From Chrysaora quinquecirrha (Eukaryota > Cnidaria > Scyphozoa > Semaeostomeae > Pelagiidae), in contig JACTAT010000060.1 of assembly GCA_014526335.1 (NCBI GenBank), forward strand, positions 6,676,898 to 6,740,897: 64,000 nucleotides of DNA, read 5' to 3'. This document shows positions 1 through 11,100 of this stretch, one piece after another; the first letter of the stretch is position 1, and each line of letters begins with the position of its first letter. The position numbers and the translations under genes are program-made. Below the pieces are notes generated by a model, which saw only the letters and a list, made by a program, of their open reading frames with translations, had not been told where the DNA came from and did no database searches.

Positions 1-530
1 TGAGATTTTTCACAGCTTACACTCGATTTCTGTGTATGTAACCTTTGATATTCCATGAGATTTGTCTTCACTGATAGAAAAGGGTTCAGTGCTTGATAAC
101 AAGAAGTTTATTCTTTATTCCAGTACTTGGCTGTTTGATTTTGCTTTTAGCTTAATTCACACACGTTTTGTTTATAAGAAACCTTTGATATCCCATAAGA
201 TTGATCGTATCGTCGCTTATCGAACAGTGCTCAGTGCTTAATTGGAAGTAGTTATTGCAGTGCTCGATTGCTTGATTTTGCTTTTTGCTCAATTTACTCT
301 CGTTTTCTGTATAACAAACCTTTGGTATTCTATAAAATTTTCCTTCATTGATAGAACAGGGCTCAGTGCTTGATAACAAGAAGTTTATTCTTGATCGCAG
401 TAATTGGCTGCTTGATTTTGTTTTTAGCTTTATTTACACTCGTTTTGTTTATAACAACCTTTGATTCTATAAGATTTGTTTTCAATGATAGAACAGTGCT
501 CAATGCTTGATTGCAAGCAGAGGGGGGTAT
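1..530. repeat. Tandem repeat, ~138-bp unit, about four diverged copies
   Basis: A phrase of the form cctttga-t-t, then a run with cagtgct, gcttgat and gattttg, recurs with starts near 42, 182, 319 and 459, so the period is about 137-140 bp. The first and last copies are partial and the array begins at or before the window edge. No copy holds a convincing reading frame. Confidence 0.75.
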
Positions 531-637
531 AGCATCAAATTCTTTGTTTTGTTTTTAATCTAACAAGATTCTAAGAAACCCTATAGAAGCCCTTTTCCTA
601 AAAATCCAGAAACTCTGGATTGGGATAAAATCAACTA

Positions 638-800
638 CAGTATAATATAATCCGGTTATAACGTAATCTCTTATATCGTACTCTCAGATATAGCGTACCA
701 CTGAAATTGTCCCTAGACCCAGGGAATAAAATAAAATACCCTGCTTATAACGTACCAGATGCTATCGTCCCATGAAGTACGCTATAACGGGAGACTGTGT
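638..800. mobile_element. Possible small TIR element (pogo/Tigger-like MITE)
   Basis: The left side begins cagtataat followed by ggttataacgta. The right side, read on the minus strand, begins acagtctcccgttatagcgta. These are similar imperfect inverted termini around a short non-coding interior with several cgttata/cgctata words. No clear target-site duplication was found, so the class is a guess. Confidence 0.3.
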
Positions 801-987
801 CCAGTTTTGTAACTTCAATATTCTACTGTATAACGGGTTTCAAATATATAAACAGTATTCCAAATTATGCTTTTCTTTATGATTAGCTTAGCTTTGTCTT
901 TTAATTCTCGTGACGTGACTGAAATTTGTAGCTACATTTTGGACTATTTGGAGGCAACTCTGCAAGGTTCAGTAACTTTGTCATCAC

Positions 988-1262
988 CCTCATCATCAAT
1001 TATTATAATCATAATCAGAATTATCATCATAATCACCATCATCATCATCATTATTATCATCATCATCATCATCATCACCATCATCTTCATCGTCATCATC
1101 ATTATCATCATTATCATCATCATCAGCATCATCATCAGCATCATAATAATTGTTATCATCATAATCATCATCATAATTATGATCATGATCATGATCATTC
1201 CTAATCACCATCACCACCATCATCATGATCATTATCATCATGATTACTATCAACATCACCGC
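988..1262. repeat. ATC/CAT trinucleotide microsatellite
   Basis: About 275 bp of imperfect (ATC)n with interruptions. Long runs of Ile, His, Met or Asp in every frame are a by-product of the repeat, not genes. Confidence 0.95.
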
Positions 1263-1300
1263 CAATCGGAGTTTTACTTCATCTTGCCACATACTTTAGG

Positions 1301-2306
1301 ATCTAGCTTTGATTCTGCGCAGATTTAAGAGGAGACGAATTGTGTGCATAAATAATTCTTGAAGATAAACCTCGTATCCATCTAAATCTCCGCCAATCTC
1401 CGCAGCCTTGTATTTTATCCAGTGGGTTTTGAGCTAATTCTCTCCTGCCAAGCTTTTACGTAGGGGAACTAACGAAGCATATGATATAAACAGTATATCA
1501 CTTTACAGGAGAAGCGTATTTCAAATTAATTGGTCAGTATATCATGATTGGATTATGTACAGCTAAAAAACCAAGACTTTTTCAATTAAGTAAAGCCCAC
1601 ATTAGACAGTTAATTTTAAATCTTTAACAGAAAGCTTTTAGTTTCACTGACTGGCTTTTAGTTACCGTCCTAGTTTAAAGAGGGATGCGTAATTGAATTA
1701 TAATGTTACCTAGAAGTAGTATAGAGTTAATCTTTTTGGCAGAAAAATCGGACATCTGTTGCTTCGAAATTGAAACACCAGTGACACTAACAGTATCCAG
1801 CATTGAGTGAAAGCTGACGGGCTATTTCGTGTCAAATGATAATTAAAATCGCAGGAAGTTCTTCACTGCCGAGTATTGCTTTTTATGATGCTCATATGAA
1901 AGAAGGTCTCCAAGAGATTGAACTTATTCTCTGATAACCTGACGAGAAATAGGCCTTGTAAGCCTTGAAAATAGACATTTCTTGATTCCTCATTTCAAGA
2001 GCCTGCACAAGCATATCATCTATCGGAACAGTATGTCTGGGGCCAACCTGATGCGCAGCCTTATCCCAATAGGGATGCTTATTCTAGGGAGGGCGCACGA
2101 TCGAGGAAATACGGCAACTAAAAATCCATAGATTAGCAGACCAAGAACGTGAATGTCTGTAATTGATCCCACAAGTAAATGTTATCTGCCAATGAAAAGT
2201 TGAATTTAACAAGCAGATCAACAGCAGGTTTAGCATATCAAGTTGATTTCTTTTGAAGTTATTGCTGGTTCTTTTCATTTCATACCAAATTTTTCTTTAT
2301 TTTTAG
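1301..2306. other. No gene recognised
   Basis: AT-rich spacer. I see no exon with good splice borders, no tRNA-like sequence and no terminal inverted repeats. It could be upstream sequence of the GPCR gene at 4758. Confidence 0.5.
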
Positions 2307-2540
2307 ATGGTTTCACAATTAAATGCTATCTGGTTTGGTCAGCTTTCAGCAGGATGTGTGTATTCAGTACGCCCACATCAAAAGAACCCTGGCGGACAGT
2401 GGCATGACTAAAGACCTCAGATTCGGTAACACATTCTGGCAAGAAAATCAAAGTCTTTCAGTTGCCTCTAGCAGACAGAAATTGCCGAACTCCCAACACA
2501 TAACTTCAAGTTTGGACTCGTAAATAGCGAATCACTGAAG
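2307..2540 (+). other. Possible non-coding 5' exon upstream of the GPCR gene
   Basis: A pyrimidine-rich acceptor (ttctttatttttag) ends at about 2306 and a strong donor (gaag before gtaagg) follows at about 2541. The interior has an open frame of 66 codons but no recognised domain, and it lies 2.2 kb upstream of the GPCR, whose coding exon is preceded by an acceptor-like gatctttag near 4722. A 5' UTR exon is plausible but unproven. Confidence 0.25.
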
Positions 2541-3660
2541 GTAAGGGTTTTGATAATACTGCCAAATACGTGTTTCTCTTAATGTTGTTATTTATTATTC
2601 ATATTTTAACCTACTTTTTCTTCACTATTTTCCGACTTTTATGAGGCTTTAGTCTTTGTTACTATATCGTTCGTTTTAAAAGTTGAAACGCTTTCATGGT
2701 AGAATCCGGGACAAAAATTTAAAAGAGTTCCAGGACTCTTAACCCCTTTCCTAAATCTCAGTGCTGGTTATTTTCAAAGGGTATAACCTTTTTTGGTCCC
2801 TAATAACAATCCAATCAGGGCTTGGACAGGAATACCTGGTGTGTACCATACGTGTAGTGTAATACCGATCTTTTTATAAGAAACTATAGTCTACTTGCTA
2901 TAGCAGGGTCTCCTCCCGTCTCTTGCACTCTTAACATACTGTAGTCTAGTAAGCGCTTTTTGAAGAGTTTCTTAATTTCCCATGAAAGAAACTTTATTAT
3001 TTTTACTAGGGCCTTCTGATTTTCACGAAAATATCGTTTGCAAGATTTTATTAGGTTAATACTGAACTTGCATTACAGAATACTGTTTTCAGCTTCTACG
3101 AAAAGTCGAAACCATTGTATTGCCGCTATGTTGCTGCGTAGGTTTCTTTTCGAAGTTTGAAACCATTGCTGTGCTGTATGAAACCTTTTCATGCTAAAAA
3201 CATTTGAAATGCTACAGAATTTGAAAATAAATGCATATATCCCAGTTTCTTTGCATAACATGCGCATGTTATGTAGGAACAATGATAATACTGAAAACTT
3301 TGAGTTAGCTTTACAGTCAAACGCAAAAGCTCGTAGTTATCGTACCGAAAACAAGACCCTTCAAAACTTTCATGAAGCCCTGCTGGTACAGCATTGGCTA
3401 TTAGAGACCTTTTACGGCTTTATAAGTCATTGTTTGACTTCATTATTTGCAATCGAATATAATGTAATTGGCTTTGGGGCTATTGTATCATATATCGACC
3501 ATAATGTATCGCTAAATCTTTTACATACATGTTGGCTTATAGCTTTATATTCCAATCAATATTATTAAGCCTTTTCTGTTACTTGTGGCTTGTGTTTGCC
3601 GAGGGGAAGCTAAATGCTATAAGTTTTTATTTTGTTGTGCTGCTGACTGCTTTGATTACA
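2541..3660. other. No gene recognised
   Basis: Only short overlapping frames on both strands across 3070-3570, with no recognisable protein and no paired splice signals. If 2307-2540 is a 5' exon, this would be intron. Confidence 0.45.
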
Positions 3661-3811
3661 TAGAACAAAATTTGTTTAAAAGGATTCAGTACCAAGAGAA
3701 AAGACAAATTTTAACGACGTTTCGGGCATTACCCTTTATCAAGTCAAGATAGACTTGATAAAGGGTAATCGAAATCGTTTGTACTGGATCCTTTAAAAAA
3801 ATTTTGTTCTA
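3661..3811. mobile_element. Fold-back (palindromic) repeat, ~150 bp
   Basis: The sequence from tagaacaaaattt at 3661 is matched by its reverse complement ending at 3811 (aaattttgttcta), and the match runs inward past ggattcagtac / gtactggatcc to a centre near cttgataaaggg. The single strand would fold into one long hairpin. The inner part (acgtttcggg...cctttatcaagt) is related to the PLE-like phrase at 37,220-37,256. Confidence 0.75.
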
Positions 3812-4332
3812 TTTAATTTATTCACCTCACGCTATATTTCAGTTTGTTGACTGCTTTGATTGTTTGTATCCGTACAGTAATCCCTGTGGTATTCTTCAGG
3901 GCGTTGTCATCTTGCAGTATTTCTTTGGTGCGCGAAAGTTGCCGAATGCCGGCGACAATAACTCTCACTCTTCACTTGAAAGCCATGCTTCTGAGTATGG
4001 TTTTATACCTATATATAATAGTACCAGATATGCTCAGAGGCGGACTGGCAGCGAATCTTCATGCGGGTTAATTAGCATGTTATCTCGCAACTTTGCCGTA
4101 GCGCAGAGAGCCACGCAGTTTCAGTACAAGATTCTTGGCCTTAAAATCCTTTACTAGGAACTTGAAAGTTTATTCAAAGAAAGTATCCCTTCAGTATTTT
4201 GATACAAGTGCCTACTTCCGAATTTCGACTGGATGTACATCTCTCTAATCTCTCTAACTCTTACTACCCTATTTGTTCTGCAATGTTCCTCGGCGTCCAG
4301 TCAGGCGCTTAATATCTTATCATCTTTGGTAG

Positions 4333-4426
4333 TTATTTAGTTATATGAATCAGGTAGTTAGTTGAGTTAGTTAGTTAGTTGGTTAGTTAGTTAGATAGCT
4401 AGTTAGTTAGCTAGTAAGTTAGCGTA

Positions 4427-4507
<81 letters not shown>

Positions 4508-4610
4508 CAGTTAGTTGGTCAGTTAGTTAGTTAATTAGTTAGTCAGTTAGTCAGTCAGAGAGTCAGCTAGATAGTTGATTAGTCAGTAAAATATTTAGTT
4601 AATCAGTTTG
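4333..4610. repeat. (GTTA)n tetranucleotide microsatellite
   Basis: Nearly pure gtta repeats from about 4355 to 4510, with degenerate edges (gtcagt, gatag variants). It lies about 150 bp upstream of the GPCR coding exon. Confidence 0.95.
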
Positions 4611-4757
4611 CAATTTAGCTCGTTGGTTAGCTTGTACTCATTGAGTGACACCTTTAGAAGATTGTTGTATTTAATAAAAGCATGCTGTGCAGTTGTTTAT
4701 TGATGATTACATTGATCTTTAGGTTGAAGTCCGGTGACCAAAGGCAATTGCAACAGG

Positions 4758-6287
4758 ATGAATGCCAGCTCTTTGCCTCAGAGAATGCTGAATGCTACTA
4801 ACAGATCACTGTGCAGTCCTATGTATGACAACGATACATTTACGATACTTTGTGATAATATATCGACTACAGTTTCTACCGTAACAAGCGATAATCGCAA
4901 CCCATCATCGACGAACCAAAATGAATCGCAAACGTCGCTAATAATTCGCTTCTTTCTCACAGCGGTTATCTTCGTCCTGATTGTAATTGGAAATAGTCTA
5001 ACGATTCATGTCGTTCGTAATAATCGCAACTTGACGAGTATAAAGAATTATTACTATGGTTACTACATCGTAAATCTGAGCATCTCGGATCTTCTCGTTG
5101 GTCTCGTTTGCATCCCGACAACTGTTCTGTATTACGTATTTCCTGAACGTTGGGTGCTCGGCATATTTCTCTGCAAGTTGTTTCCCACTCTACAAATCAT
5201 GGTTGTGTCTGCGAGTATTTCAACCCTCACCGTAATTACGTTTGAAAGATTCAGTGCTATAGTCCATCCATTGAAGCCAAGATCGACTCTGAAAAAACTA
5301 TGGCTGAAAATCATTGCAATTTGGATATGGTCGATCATTATCGCGTTACCATCATTCGTTGCATATCAGATCAACTCGAAACAACAATGCGAGGAAAAGG
5401 GTATCAGTCAATGGTATACGATCCTTCTATTCCTTGTCAATTACGCCGTTCCGCTAGCGTTCATATTCGTAACGTACATTCGAATGCTGTACGAACTGAA
5501 ATCTCAGTCGCAAACTGGCTCGAAACGTGAGCTCGCTAATCACAAGCGCTTTATCAAACTTACGATTATTCTCGTACTTGGTTTCGCCATATGTTACTTA
5601 CCAAGTAATATTGTATTCTTCATTTTGGAATTCACTGTCGTAACAATTGATGCGCGAACAATTACGACAATGATACAATATTTCCATTTACTTATATGGT
5701 TTAATAGTTGCCTAAATCCATTCATATACGGCAGCGTGGATACATACTTCAAACGAGGCTTCAAAAAAGCTTTTGGCCTCGGTTCGAGTTGCGATAGCCA
5801 AGATAAAACGACGAATTATTCTCGTGTGTCGCGCACGTACAAGTCAGAGAGGCCGTCTCCTGCTGTTCACAGATGGTTACCCCCTGAACTACCAAAGCAG
5901 CAGTCGCCAAAACTGAATGGATCGCCAAGATATAATGTCCGATTTCTGGCACCCCAGACGGGGGCTCAAGAGCCACTCTTTCCTAGCAGTCAAGAATCTA
6001 ATCATAATAATAATTTACAGGATGGATGTGACAATAACTACAGTGGAACTCCATCTCAAGCAGCTGTAATCGATGACAGAGGCTATGCAAGAACAAAACC
6101 TTACACAGAGTGCATATCTACTTCAGTTGACAGTGATTTAGAAGATGCTCAGGAGCTTTTTGTCGATCTTGGTTGTAGAAAAACATCATCACTTCAGAAA
6201 CAATTATCGAATGACCATCTTTATAAACTTATTCCTGGCAATGAACTTTACAACGAGTTTAAAAAATCAAAAGAAACAAATCTTTAG
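4758..6287 (+). CDS. Rhodopsin-class G protein-coupled receptor, neuropeptide-receptor type
   Basis: A single uninterrupted frame of 509 residues from the ATG at 4758. A GTG eight codons upstream also extends the frame but is not a eukaryotic start. Seven membrane segments lie at about residues 62-86, 101-121, 137-160, 183-203, 219-243, 267-291 and 302-326. Class-A landmarks are N79 (TM1), D111 in NLSISDLLVG (TM2), C139 paired with C211 in loop 2, E163-R164-F165 in place of DRY, P232 (TM5), C279-Y-L-P282 in place of CWxP (TM6), and N320-P-F-I-Y324 (TM7). Six N-glycosylation sequons sit in the N-terminal 57 residues (N2, 12, 15, 25, 34, 55). The ~170-residue C-tail is rich in Ser, Asn and Gln. 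The family couples extracellular ligand, usually a peptide here, to G proteins at the plasma membrane. The ligand cannot be named. A poly(A) signal follows at 6316. Confidence 0.92.
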   Translation: MNASSLPQRMLNATNRSLCSPMYDNDTFTILCDNISTTVSTVTSDNRNPSSTNQNESQTSLIIRFFLTAVIFVLIVIGNSLTIHVVRNNRNLTSIKNYYYGYYIVNLSISDLLVGLVCIPTTVLYYVFPERWVLGIFLCKLFPTLQIMVVSASISTLTVITFERFSAIVHPLKPRSTLKKLWLKIIAIWIWSIIIALPSFVAYQINSKQQCEEKGISQWYTILLFLVNYAVPLAFIFVTYIRMLYELKSQSQTGSKRELANHKRFIKLTIILVLGFAICYLPSNIVFFILEFTVVTIDARTITTMIQYFHLLIWFNSCLNPFIYGSVDTYFKRGFKKAFGLGSSCDSQDKTTNYSRVSRTYKSERPSPAVHRWLPPELPKQQSPKLNGSPRYNVRFLAPQTGAQEPLFPSSQESNHNNNLQDGCDNNYSGTPSQAAVIDDRGYARTKPYTECISTSVDSDLEDAQELFVDLGCRKTSSLQKQLSNDHLYKLIPGNELYNEFKKSKETNL

Positions 6288-6315
6288 TTAGATATTTTTG
6301 AAATTGAGTTGATTG

Positions 6316-6321
6316 AATAAA
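6316..6321 (+). terminator. Poly(A) signal AATAAA for the GPCR gene
   Basis: A canonical AATAAA 29 bases after the GPCR stop codon, in sense orientation. Suggests a very short 3' UTR. Confidence 0.6.
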
Positions 6322-6559
6322 GACTATGATGTATGATGGTTTAGGGACTTGGTTTAGAACGGTTGAATATTTTTGCAGCATAGCTTACAAAGTAGGTACC
6401 TAGTGGACCCAGCCAGCTGTCGAAAAAGATGACGTTCTGAGTTTGTAGTGTTTCTTTGTGCTTTTTCCCAGTTTTATACAAGAGATATCGCAGCATCTAA
6501 TCATTCGGGGTCCTGGGAAAACAAAGTATATGGGAAACTCAAGTGTAGGCATAATTCCA

Positions 6560-6799
6560 AGCAAATCAGTTTGGAGCCCCTAGGCAATGGCCAAACGATC
6601 AAACATTGTTTATCAAAGTGGCATTTGAGATCTTGCTTTACGAGGAAGAATTGATGGCTTTGCCACGTCACAAAACGTTGTCCAAGAAGCAAAATTTGCT
6701 TGTCATTGTTTATGCAAATTTCAAAAACATTGTAAACATGTTTTACGACGTTGCCAAACGGTCAAAAAATTGTTTGACAAGCCAAATGTTTGATCGTTT
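6560..6799. repeat. Dispersed ggccaaacg(a/g)tcaaac repeat, left part
   Basis: Words such as ggccaaacgatcaaacattg, ttgccaaacggtc and the reverse gatcgtttggc recur across this stretch. The same family is at 18,077-18,381 and, as single words, at about 18,724 and 18,903. The repeat continues at 7095 after the inserted MITE. Confidence 0.6.
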
Positions 6800-7094
6800 C
6801 CCAGGGGGGCACTCAAGACGTATACGGGGATGTCAGTCTTAAATGTTTGCAAAACCCTAAAAAATATCAACAAAATTTTTGGTGACCCAAAATATCCTTC
6901 AGTGACTCGAAAATATCATAAAAATAGGTCTGTTCTTCCTTCTTCCACGTATATTTTCTGATCTGCAACCCAAAAGTATCATCTTGACCTTTCTAAAATT
7001 GCTGACCCAAAAATATCAGTATTAGGGAAAAAAAGTTACCCAAAAATATCGGACTGACACCCCCGTATGCAAAAGTCTTGAGTGCCCCCCTGGG
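6800..7094. mobile_element. Non-autonomous DNA transposon (MITE) with 8-bp target-site duplication
   Basis: Terminal inverted repeats of about 40 bp: the left starts cccaggggggcactcaagac and the right ends with its complement gtcttgagtgcccccctggg. The 8-bp duplication gatcgttt flanks it at 6792-6799 and 7095-7102. The interior is non-coding and full of acccaaaaatatc words on one side and their complements on the other. An 8-bp duplication fits hAT- or P-like transposases. It sits inside the older ggccaaac repeat. Confidence 0.85.
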
Positions 7095-7102
7095 GATCGT
7101 TT

Positions 7103-7938
7103 GGCTTGGGTTTTTGGGTTTACCGAGGAATCCAATCCAGCAGGGTATTTCTTTTGCCGCATGGCTTCGGGGACAGTTTTTTTGGTACACTAGGGGTGCA
7201 TTATATCCAAGAGTTCATTTAAGCTAGTATGCTAGAACGGGATTACGCTATACGCGCAATAATTATACAGTATTGCGTTGCGTACGGAAAGTAGAGTAAA
7301 TTCCCCTTTTACTGTTAAATTTATAGAGTATGTGGCATACTTTAAAATGTATCAAGGAGCTAATCAATATTGTATTTTGTTTATTCGTGTACAGTGCAGA
7401 CTCGTGTAATATCAAATTTATATTTAGCGTATGTTGAGCGTACTTAGAATAAAGGGTTTCAAGTTCAAGGACTCAAAAGGAGAAGCCTTGAAGGCCTTGG
7501 GGCCTCTAATACCCTTGTCTTTTCACTTGAAATAGCATTATATATTATGTGTACAGTATGTAGGTGAAAATTAATGTATTCTGTACTTAAACGTGTGTCA
7601 CAGTAGAATTTATTCAATAATAACTCTATGGCAATAAGGTATTCAGTAACATGGCCCAAATACGACCGTATGAATTCCTTGGTTTTTGTCTTATCAAATC
7701 TTGTTAGTGTAACACAAAATCGCTATGAAGTACTCAGAGCTCAGAGCAGAAATTCTTTGATAATTCATTTTTGAAATGGTCCACCGAGCCGAACGGTTTC
7801 TCCTTGGAAATAAAATGGTCGTTGGCAGTACCAAATTCTGTAGTTCTCTGGTATTTTGTTTGAGAAAAACGCAACAGATATTAACAAAGAAAATGAAATT
7901 ACCAGAACCTAGTTCTTTACAAAAAAGCTGCCCTTATT
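7103..7938. other. Spacer upstream of PINK1, no gene recognised
   Basis: AT-rich, with no recognisable coding exon. The short frame at 7776-7991 lacks similarity to any family I know. Confidence 0.5.
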
Positions 7939-7939
7939 T

Positions 7940-7983
7940 AAGCGCAAGAAAATATGAAAAGATTTTCCATGTTTTCTTGCGCT
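7940..7983. repeat. Hairpin: 12-bp inverted repeat upstream of PINK1
   Basis: agcgcaagaaaa at 7940 is matched by ttttcttgcgct ending at 7983, with a ~20-nt loop. It lies ~210 bp upstream of the PINK1 start codon. Function unknown. Confidence 0.6.
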
Positions 7984-7990
7984 ATGCTTA

Positions 7991-8034
7991 GGCCAATCAA
8001 TTACCACGGTACTAAAGGAAAATGACGTCACGTG
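7991..8034 (+). promoter_or_regulatory. Promoter-like cluster: CCAAT box plus overlapping CRE and E-box
   Basis: ggCCAATca occurs at about 7991, TGACGTCA (a CRE/ATF site) at 8023-8030, and CACGTG (E-box, in the context gtcacgtggg) at 8029-8034, about 160 bp upstream of the PINK1 ATG. The gtcacgtg context resembles the CLEAR element bound by MiT/TFE factors, which control lysosome and mitophagy genes in vertebrates. Use of these sites here is inference. Confidence 0.45.
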
Positions 8035-8190
8035 GGCATCGCCTCTTGAGCAGATCTGATTTGATTACGTAATTTCTATTTTCAGGTGAAAGCACCAGTT
8101 TGCGCATGTTATCTACTTTCAACGCAACTTTTGCAATGTCGGCGATTTTCGAAAGTCGAGTTGTGGTGTAGGGTAGATGTCTGCTAAAAT

Positions 8191-11100
8191 ATGCCTTTCA
8201 ATACGTTCAGAAACGCGTTTAGAAATCTCATAAAACTAGAAAACATTCGCAACGCACAGATAAATGCAAGATTCGCCTACAGAACCTCAGTGCATGATGT
8301 AGCTGGCTCAGGTATTCGAGTAGCGAGAGCTGCTGTCCGGGCTAGGCCATCATCATCATCATCGTGGAAATCGCTGCAAGTGTTGTCAAGATTATTCACA
8401 TTGAGCTCCAGGGACAAAGCAGCAAGCTTTACAAGGTTTCACAGTAAGTATGACTGGTTAGCGATGATCTTTTATTTACTGAATTTCAGTAGGCTCACGA
8501 GTACATCAATGTTAGTTAAGTGTAAAGTACAAGTCAAAGAAGTGAGCGTGTGAGGAGGAGAGGAGGCCAAAGGGTAAGGGGGGAGGAAAAAAGTGTCAAT
8601 AACTACGCTTAATCAATTGATTTTATTTTCTTTAGAATCAGCTGGAGCATATTTATGCAGTTTCAGAAGATTTTCAGCTTTGCCAATGTTTGGAGCATTT
8701 ATTTTTGCCCAACAAGGTAAAGCTTTCTTGAAGAAATGTCTTATCACGTCACATTTGTTAAGCCTGTTTTACCATATACCATGTGCTCTGTACCCACGTA
8801 CCAGGAAGCTGTCATTTGACTTTTTTGTGTTTCGGCTATGTGGAGCCTTCATCAGTACCATACTTATTTGTGTATATTAACATAAACCCCAAGAGAGGAG
8901 AACCCAAGGCAGTGTGCCCCTCACCTGTTTGCCAGTATGGAAAGAAATCGACCAATCCGGGACATGTCCCGTGCACAACGGCAATGGCCTATTGTTCTAT
9001 TTCTATTGTTTTCTATTGTTCTCCATTGTTTAACTTGTGCACAAACAAACAAAATTCAACATTCCATACGGGTCTGTTTGGTTAAGAGAAGAAAGAGATT
9101 TTTTTGGATTCAGGGCTCTGAGTTCTTTGTGAATAAAAAATACAGATTTTACCTTTGAATATTAGTTACAGTGGAAATCAAGCCATGGTTTTGTGTATGG
9201 CTAGAAAGATTTTCTGGTCTCTTCTTTTCCATAAAAGTTCCAGCATTTTAATCTTGAATTATTTTCTAGGCATGACAGAGTATGACAAAAGACCCTACAA
9301 ACCAGACATCACTGACTTATTAGAGCTCTTGAAGAAAGACATATCAAAGAATCAAAAGGTAATTTTGACAACTTGAAAACCTTATTCAAAATAAGTGACC
9401 GACCACTGAGTTCATGTTATCTAGTTAGCACGCTTTGCACTCAATATCGTTCACTTTTCAGGTGATGTCTCCTGTTACAACACAGCCTGAAGTCAGTACA
9501 AGTCTTGAGGACTACAAAATAAAAGAAAGGCTTGGTAAGCCTTCCTCATGTGCAGCAATATATTCTGCAATATATAATGACCAAGAGGTAATTAGATTCT
9601 TAAGTTCTTTATTGGTCATGTTTGAAGATTATATGGAATGCCCATACAATGGACACCCATGGGTATGTTAAACTCCAAGCAACTCACGGGATATGATGGA
9701 ATGAAAAATCGAATAAGACATATAAAGTCCAAGTGAGATAACAAACTCTTGTCAAAACCAGTAGACAAATTGACATGGGTTAGCATGGGTTTTTTTATCC
9801 TATCTCCTGATCTCTGGGAGGTGGGGCCTTTGTATATGTTTTGTGCCAGTATATGGCATTACACTGGCACAAAAATTTATAATTTAACTATTCCACAAAT
9901 CCTTCTTTTTACTCTTTTTGTATAATAAAAAAGCACTTTTACAAATTTCTTCTTCTTTTTAGTTTGCTGTGAAGATTATGTTCAACTATGAGTATGCCTC
10001 AAATAGTTTTGCTCTGCAAAAGGTAACTTTCTGTGAAGGTTCATTATTCTTGAGTAAAACCATATACAAAGCTTACATACTGCAATAGATAAGACTTGAA
10101 CCTGAACTACATGACCGGAGAACCAATGATGTTTCCACTGAGCTATCAAGCTCAGTGAAACCGCCAAGTAACCTTCCATTTGACTTTTTGTGTTTCGGCT
10201 AGATGGAGCCTTCATCAGTTCCATACATATGTGTGTATATTTACATACACCCCAAGGGAGGAGAACCTAAGGCTGTATGACTTGGAGAGTTACTCGGCAA
10301 GCCCTGTAGCTCAATGGAAATGTCTTAGGCACTCAGGTCAAGCAGATTGAATCCCATCTATTGTGGTATTTGACTTGAAATCTATCCTAGTGTCCCCTAA
10401 TTGTGACCACTCTCACTATCCTTGATTTTGTCATACTTGCCAAAGGCATCAGGCACGAGTGCAGGGGCAGCAGGGGGCTCTTTGTAAAAATACCCAGTTT
10501 GTCAAGTGTTATATCTGTCAATAATGTACAAAAGTATCTAGTTAATATGTATAGTCTTTTTGTATTTCAGGGCTTTTACAAAGAATGCAGAGCTGTTTGT
10601 AAACAAGCCAATCAAACTCTTCCAGGTATGATTATGATTATGATTATGATTATCATTATTATTATCATTATGAAAATCATGAAAACCAAATTAAATTTTG
10701 GTATGGTTTTGTGGATATTTGTCATGAATGCCAAACACTAGTAGGATGGATTTTTCACAAGTAGCATACCATAGTACATGGGATAGGAACCTGGACTGCA
10801 AGACCAGAGCTAACAAAATTTCAATTGAGCTATAGAGCTCAGTTGCTGAGTTAATTTCAAGACAAACAGCTAATGAAATCACTAGTTGTTTTTGTAAATG
10901 TTTTGCGACAGGAATAGAACCTCGGCAAACAATCCGTCCCAGCTAGACCGAATGCTTATATTTGCTTCCCATATACTCGGGCTTTTAGAAGCAGAGTCAT
11001 TGTGAAACGTCCGTAGTACTTCCTATTTGTAATTTAGCATTTACTGTTTTCCAAGTTTTTGATTGGAATAATGGAAGTTGACAAGCCATAGAATTTAGCC

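Noticed and set aside
867..1328. Long frames of Ile/His/Met/Asp on both strands
   Set aside because: Translation of an ATC microsatellite; no non-repetitive coding part.
3804..4157. 117-codon plus-strand frame before the GPCR
   Set aside because: No ATG at its start, overlaps the end of the fold-back element, no recognised domain; upstream cag at ~3841 could be an acceptor but there is no matching donor.
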